From NCBI RefSeq assembly GCF_024701975.1, contig NZ_JANLNM010000010.1, forward strand, positions 208,841 to 272,840: a stretch of DNA of 64,000 bases. The letters run 5' to 3'. The DNA comes from Variovorax sp. ZS18.2.2. Lineage in GTDB: Bacteria > Pseudomonadota > Gammaproteobacteria > Burkholderiales > Burkholderiaceae_C. This document shows positions 63,596-64,000 of the stretch, one piece after another. Under the pieces are notes generated by a model. The model ran no database searches. It was not told the origin of the DNA and saw nothing but the letters and a program-made list of their open reading frames with translations. Position numbers and translations under genes: made by a program. Each line of letters begins with the position of its first letter. Within the stretch, counting starts at the first letter, position 1.

Positions 63596-63877
63596 GTGAG
63601 CAACAGTATGAGGAGCGACGAGCACATGGGCCGAGTCAAGGACTACATCAACGAGATCGATCGAAGAGGCTGGCACGACGCGACGGGAAGGTTCGTATGC
63701 GCGGAATGCGTTCACGAAAAGTTTCTCAGCGCGTTGGTTAGTTCCCTGGCCGAGAAAGACACGTGTGACTTCTGCCAGCGCTCGGAGAAACAACCGATCG
63801 CTGCGCCCTTCAGCGCACTCCTTTTGAGGTTGGCAGAAGTTGCAATGAAACGGTACGGCGATGTCGATCGTGTGTAA
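63596..63877 (+). pseudogene. RES/HEPN-type N-terminal domain, truncated by IS66
   Basis: 93 codons: DYINEIDRRGWHD, VCAECVHEKFLSALV and DTCDFCQRSEKQP form the zinc-binding N-terminal domain usually placed before a RES or related toxin domain (two Cys pairs visible). Then FSALLLRLAEVAMKRYGDVD and a sudden TAA at 63875. That stop is made of the first bases of an IS66 terminus (GTAAGC at 63874), so the C-terminal toxin domain has been cut off. GTG at 63596 or ATG at 63608 as start. Confidence 0.65.
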
Positions 63878-64000
63878 GCAGTCAATAAACCACGCCCTTG
63901 CGCGTGATGTTGGAACCGATCGGCGCAGGGCGGCCTACGCGCCGCCGAGCTCGATGTTCCAAGGCAGCAGCGCCTCATAGTCATCGACGGTCTGTGCCAG
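63874..64000 (-). mobile_element. IS66-family element, right end (continues past the window)
   Basis: Begins GTAAGCAGTCAATAA, nearly the same terminus as at 24800. On the minus strand the transposase end reads LAQTVDDYEALLPWNIELGG followed by Ala and stop at about 63939. This copy looks undamaged within the visible part, in contrast to the one at 24436. Confidence 0.85.

Overview
The window comes from a high-GC betaproteobacterium, most likely of the Comamonadaceae (Variovorax/Acidovorax type). This rests on the alr-lplT pair, the glcDEF block, a TorF-type porin-glnK-amtB cluster beside comM (yifB), and overall codon use; no rRNA or tRNA gene is present to confirm it.

Left chromosomal block (1-13060): the 5' end of alanine racemase (alr) and divergent lplT; an EamA permease overlapping a glutathione peroxidase; a small secreted protein; glycolate oxidase glcD-glcE-glcF (minus strand) with a LysR regulator upstream; an SMP-30/gluconolactonase gene; and a nitrogen cluster porin-glnK-amtB (minus strand). 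The nitrogen cluster is preceded by a sequence with the exact GG-N10-GC spacing of a sigma-54 promoter.

First island (13061-49084): a Tn7-like transposon of about 36 kb inserted in comM. It is flanked by a 5-bp duplication (CAAGG), and removing the element with one CAAGG restores the comM reading frame. TnsA, TnsB, TnsC and TniQ genes lie at the right end, and a large TnsE-like gene lies alone at the left end. Cargo includes an acyltransferase, a frameshifted lipoprotein esterase, lolC with a wrecked lolD joined to a Tn3 transposase fragment, a response regulator/histidine kinase pair with a sterol-desaturase-like gene, and small orphan genes. Further cargo is an APH-like kinase, a GNAT acetyltransferase, a TetR/glycosyltransferase divergent pair, IS1182/IS66/IS3/IS21-type debris, and an 11-kb two-partner secretion (CdiB/CdiA-like) locus. 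The CdiA-like C-terminus drops in GC, and no full immunity gene follows it.

Second island (about 49808 to 55-57 kb): the next stretch of comM is cut again inside its Walker B motif (LDEFP), and the comM 3' end is not found in the window. This island opens with a tyrosine recombinase. A tightly coupled cassette follows: a small HTH protein, a protein with six tandem zinc ribbons and a degenerate recombinase-like C-terminus, and a GIY-YIG domain protein. Beyond it are a HipA-like kinase facing an Xre-type regulator, with shared palindromic sites, and a serine hydrolase.

Right block (57093-63155): chromosome-like genes on the minus strand: a TPR protein with a trypsin-like domain lacking its serine, a class C beta-lactamase-type hydrolase, and a histidine kinase/response regulator pair. 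The window ends in a RES/HEPN-type N-terminal fragment cut off by an IS66 end.
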